Assembly: GCA_037176845.1 (NCBI GenBank)
Contig: JAYKXP010000380.1
Coordinates: 1 to 18,432, forward strand
Reading direction: 5' to 3'
DNA: 18,432 bases
Origin: Paramarasmius palmivorus
Lineage: Eukaryota > Basidiomycota > Agaricomycetes > Agaricales > Marasmiaceae
The position numbers and the translations under genes are program-made. Under the pieces are notes generated by a model. That model worked only from the letters and a program-made list of their open reading frames with translations, did no database searches and was not told the DNA's origin. Positions 17,030-18,432 of the stretch are shown here, in pieces; the stretch's first letter is position 1; each line of letters begins with the position of its first letter.

Positions 17030-17700
17030 GGTGCTTTACCTAGCTCTGGATTAGGCCATAGTCATTCTTCATCCCAGCCACCTCCACCTCCACCTCTACC
17101 TCTACCACCATCTACACCACCACCACCTCCTTTAGGTTCACAACCACCTGAACCACCATGAGGTTCTCCAAGGCCTGCACACAAGAAAGCCAGGATGCAT
17201 AGTGAATTCACTGGTGAACAGCAACAACAACCCAAGCTTAATGACCCCAAGCTGCCAAGAAGCTTGATTCCAGAGGCAGCGAAAGGCATTTTTGTATGTA
17301 TGCTAGTCTTGCTTATTATCTATCTAATGTGTTTTAGAATGCTCTTTTTGTTCACACTCATATACTCTGGGCATTGCTAGGAGAAAATTCTCTTCCAACT
17401 GTTCCTACAGAACAGGAGGTCCTTGATTTTGATTTAGTACTAAGGATCAGCTTGGATTTGGCTTGGAGCTATCAGTTGTTGAACAGGATGGAGTGGCGCT
17501 GGTCAAGGAATGGAGATTGTTGGCCATGCAGTCTACAGGTACACACATTAAGAAGGCTTCAAAAATGCCTGATAACACACTATTGCCTATTTGGAGGGGG
17601 TTGGCTAGAGTTTACAACCTGGGTGCCAGATGTTTTATTAGATCCTTATTCCAAGTGCATAATCTTTCTTCATTGTGTTCAGTGCTAATTCTTTTCTAGA
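17030..17700 (+). pseudogene. Decayed proline-rich, spliced gene fragment
   Basis: The plus frame from about 17030 encodes Ser/Pro-rich sequence with polyproline runs. It has one in-frame TGA (near 17160), then continues as a basic/Gln-rich stretch to about 17291, where GTATGTATG looks like an intron donor. Acceptors TTTTAG (about 17338) or TTGCTAG (about 17381) follow. After the latter, frames with Glu/Asp-rich and then LELSVVEQDGVALVKEW-like sequence continue to about 17690, but in different phases. The pattern is a gene with stops and frameshifts. The family is not recognised. Confidence 0.35.
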
Positions 17701-17738
17701 TACAACAAGGCACATCTGGCTTATCAAGTTCCAGAACA

Positions 17739-18001
17739 TCACACTAATGTCCTTTGTTGCAAAGGCAAGCCTTGGAAAGTGCACAGAATGCTGTTTCCAA
17801 AAGATATCGTGTGGGCAAGCATAGCCCACATTACAGAAAGTCACAACAAGGGTTACATGTCATGCCTAGTAACATCTTGTGTTACACCACACACCCTATA
17901 CCCTGTCACAACGAGACACCCATGCCACAGCACACCACCTACCATATGGACACGCAGTCACAATTATGCTATGTTACAGTTGCTACAGACTGAAGGTGTC
18001 A
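17739..18001 (+). repeat. Inverted repeat pair, copy B (about 263 bp)
   Basis: Mirror copy of 14268-14531. Sequence on either side is not shared, apart from a TCTAGATA word 30-40 bp outside one end of each copy. The two copies could pair as a long stem if transcribed together across the 3.2 kb between them. Confidence 0.75.
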
Positions 18002-18003
18002 CG

Positions 18004-18060
18004 TTAGGGATGCCAACGGGTCGGGTGGGTCGGGTACGGGTCCTAACCATGAAACCGACC
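18004..18060 (+). mobile_element. Possible hAT-type terminal sequence
   Basis: TAGGGATGCCAACGGGT followed by repeated CGGGT/GGGTCGGGT words resembles the ends of hAT-family MITEs known from other eukaryotes. No opposite end or 8-bp duplication was found, so this is at most a fragment. Confidence 0.25.
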
Positions 18061-18185
18061 GGAACGCACCGCTAGGTTTGTCCCAGTATTTGTTATTTTA
18101 TTTTTTTGACACTTCTTATCATAATTTCTTGTATTATAGAATACTTAACAGAGCACATAGGAATATGTTTACAGCAAATTACTAT

Positions 18186-18432
18186 TGTGTAGAATTATTT
18201 TTCCTTTTATGGTTTCATATTGATGTAGATCTTTACTTTACATCGGTTAATATCTGATATTCGTATTTCGTTCATACATTGTTCTATACACGACCGCACC
18301 GGTTCCATGCTTTCTGTTGCTGTTTCTCCATTGCTCTGGTGCTATTCATTAGTACATATTCGTATTATGCTGTTGAGCATTGGGTCTATATAATACTGTT
18401 ACATATCTATTGCTGATTATTTTCATTCTCTT
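18186..18432. mobile_element. LTR copy, truncated by the window edge
   Basis: Starting at TGTGTAGAATTATTT, this matches the first 230 bp or so of the solo LTR at 12532-12942 in the same orientation, with scattered substitutions and small indels. The copy runs off the end of the window. It could be another solo LTR or the first LTR of a longer element. Confidence 0.75.

Overview
The window looks like transposon-rich sequence from a filamentous fungus, most likely a basidiomycete. The evidence is a chromodomain Ty3/gypsy retrotransposon (chromovirus), possible introns of about 50-90 bp with GTATGT-type donors, tRNA-derived SINE-like units, solo LTRs and short decayed gene pieces. Nothing in it identifies the species, and I see no intact ordinary host gene.

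The centrepiece is one nearly complete LTR retrotransposon at 2703-11103 (8401 bp), coded on the minus strand and bounded by a perfect 5-bp target-site duplication (TGCTC, 2698-2702 and 11104-11108). In element order it holds: a 5' LTR (10583-11103) with a TATA box and an inferred transcription start; an 11-nt self-primer-type primer binding site; gag (8771-10555); and pol in the -1 frame (protease, reverse transcriptase, RNase H, integrase, chromodomain). Pol is broken by a single TGA at 7059-7061. A polypurine tract and the 3' LTR (2703-3216) follow. The LTRs differ by about five substitutions and two indels, so the insertion is young.

The most unusual part lies between pol and the 3' LTR: an uninterrupted 439-codon ORF on the opposite strand (3412-4731) with its own TATA-like box. 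Its product combines a six-cysteine cluster spaced like a fungal Zn2Cys6 DNA-binding domain (CX2CX6CX14CX2CX6C), a following coiled coil and a very acidic Glu/Ser tail. It converges on pol, so full-length element RNA would be antisense to its mRNA. The element is also visibly enriched in the palindromes CGGCCG and CGTACG, including in the LTR promoter. This raises the untested idea of a retrotransposon carrying its own antisense-coded regulator.

Left flank (1-2702): clusters of GTTATC/ATAACC words around a G-rich segment, a GGCATT-rich palindromic MITE-like block (about 1735-2240), and the 3' end of a coding frame that the retrotransposon appears to have split (2464-2702, continuing at 11104-11193).

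Right flank (11104-18432): a patchwork of old repeats. It includes a tRNA-derived SINE-like head (about 11945-12010), a coding-like relic interrupted by a 411-bp solo LTR with its own GCCAG duplication (12532-12942), a second copy of that LTR running off the window end (from about 18186), a 263-bp inverted-repeat pair (14268-14531 and 17739-18001), several short tandem repeats, a second SINE-like head on the minus strand (about 14955-15030) and a decayed proline-rich, spliced gene fragment (about 17030-17700).
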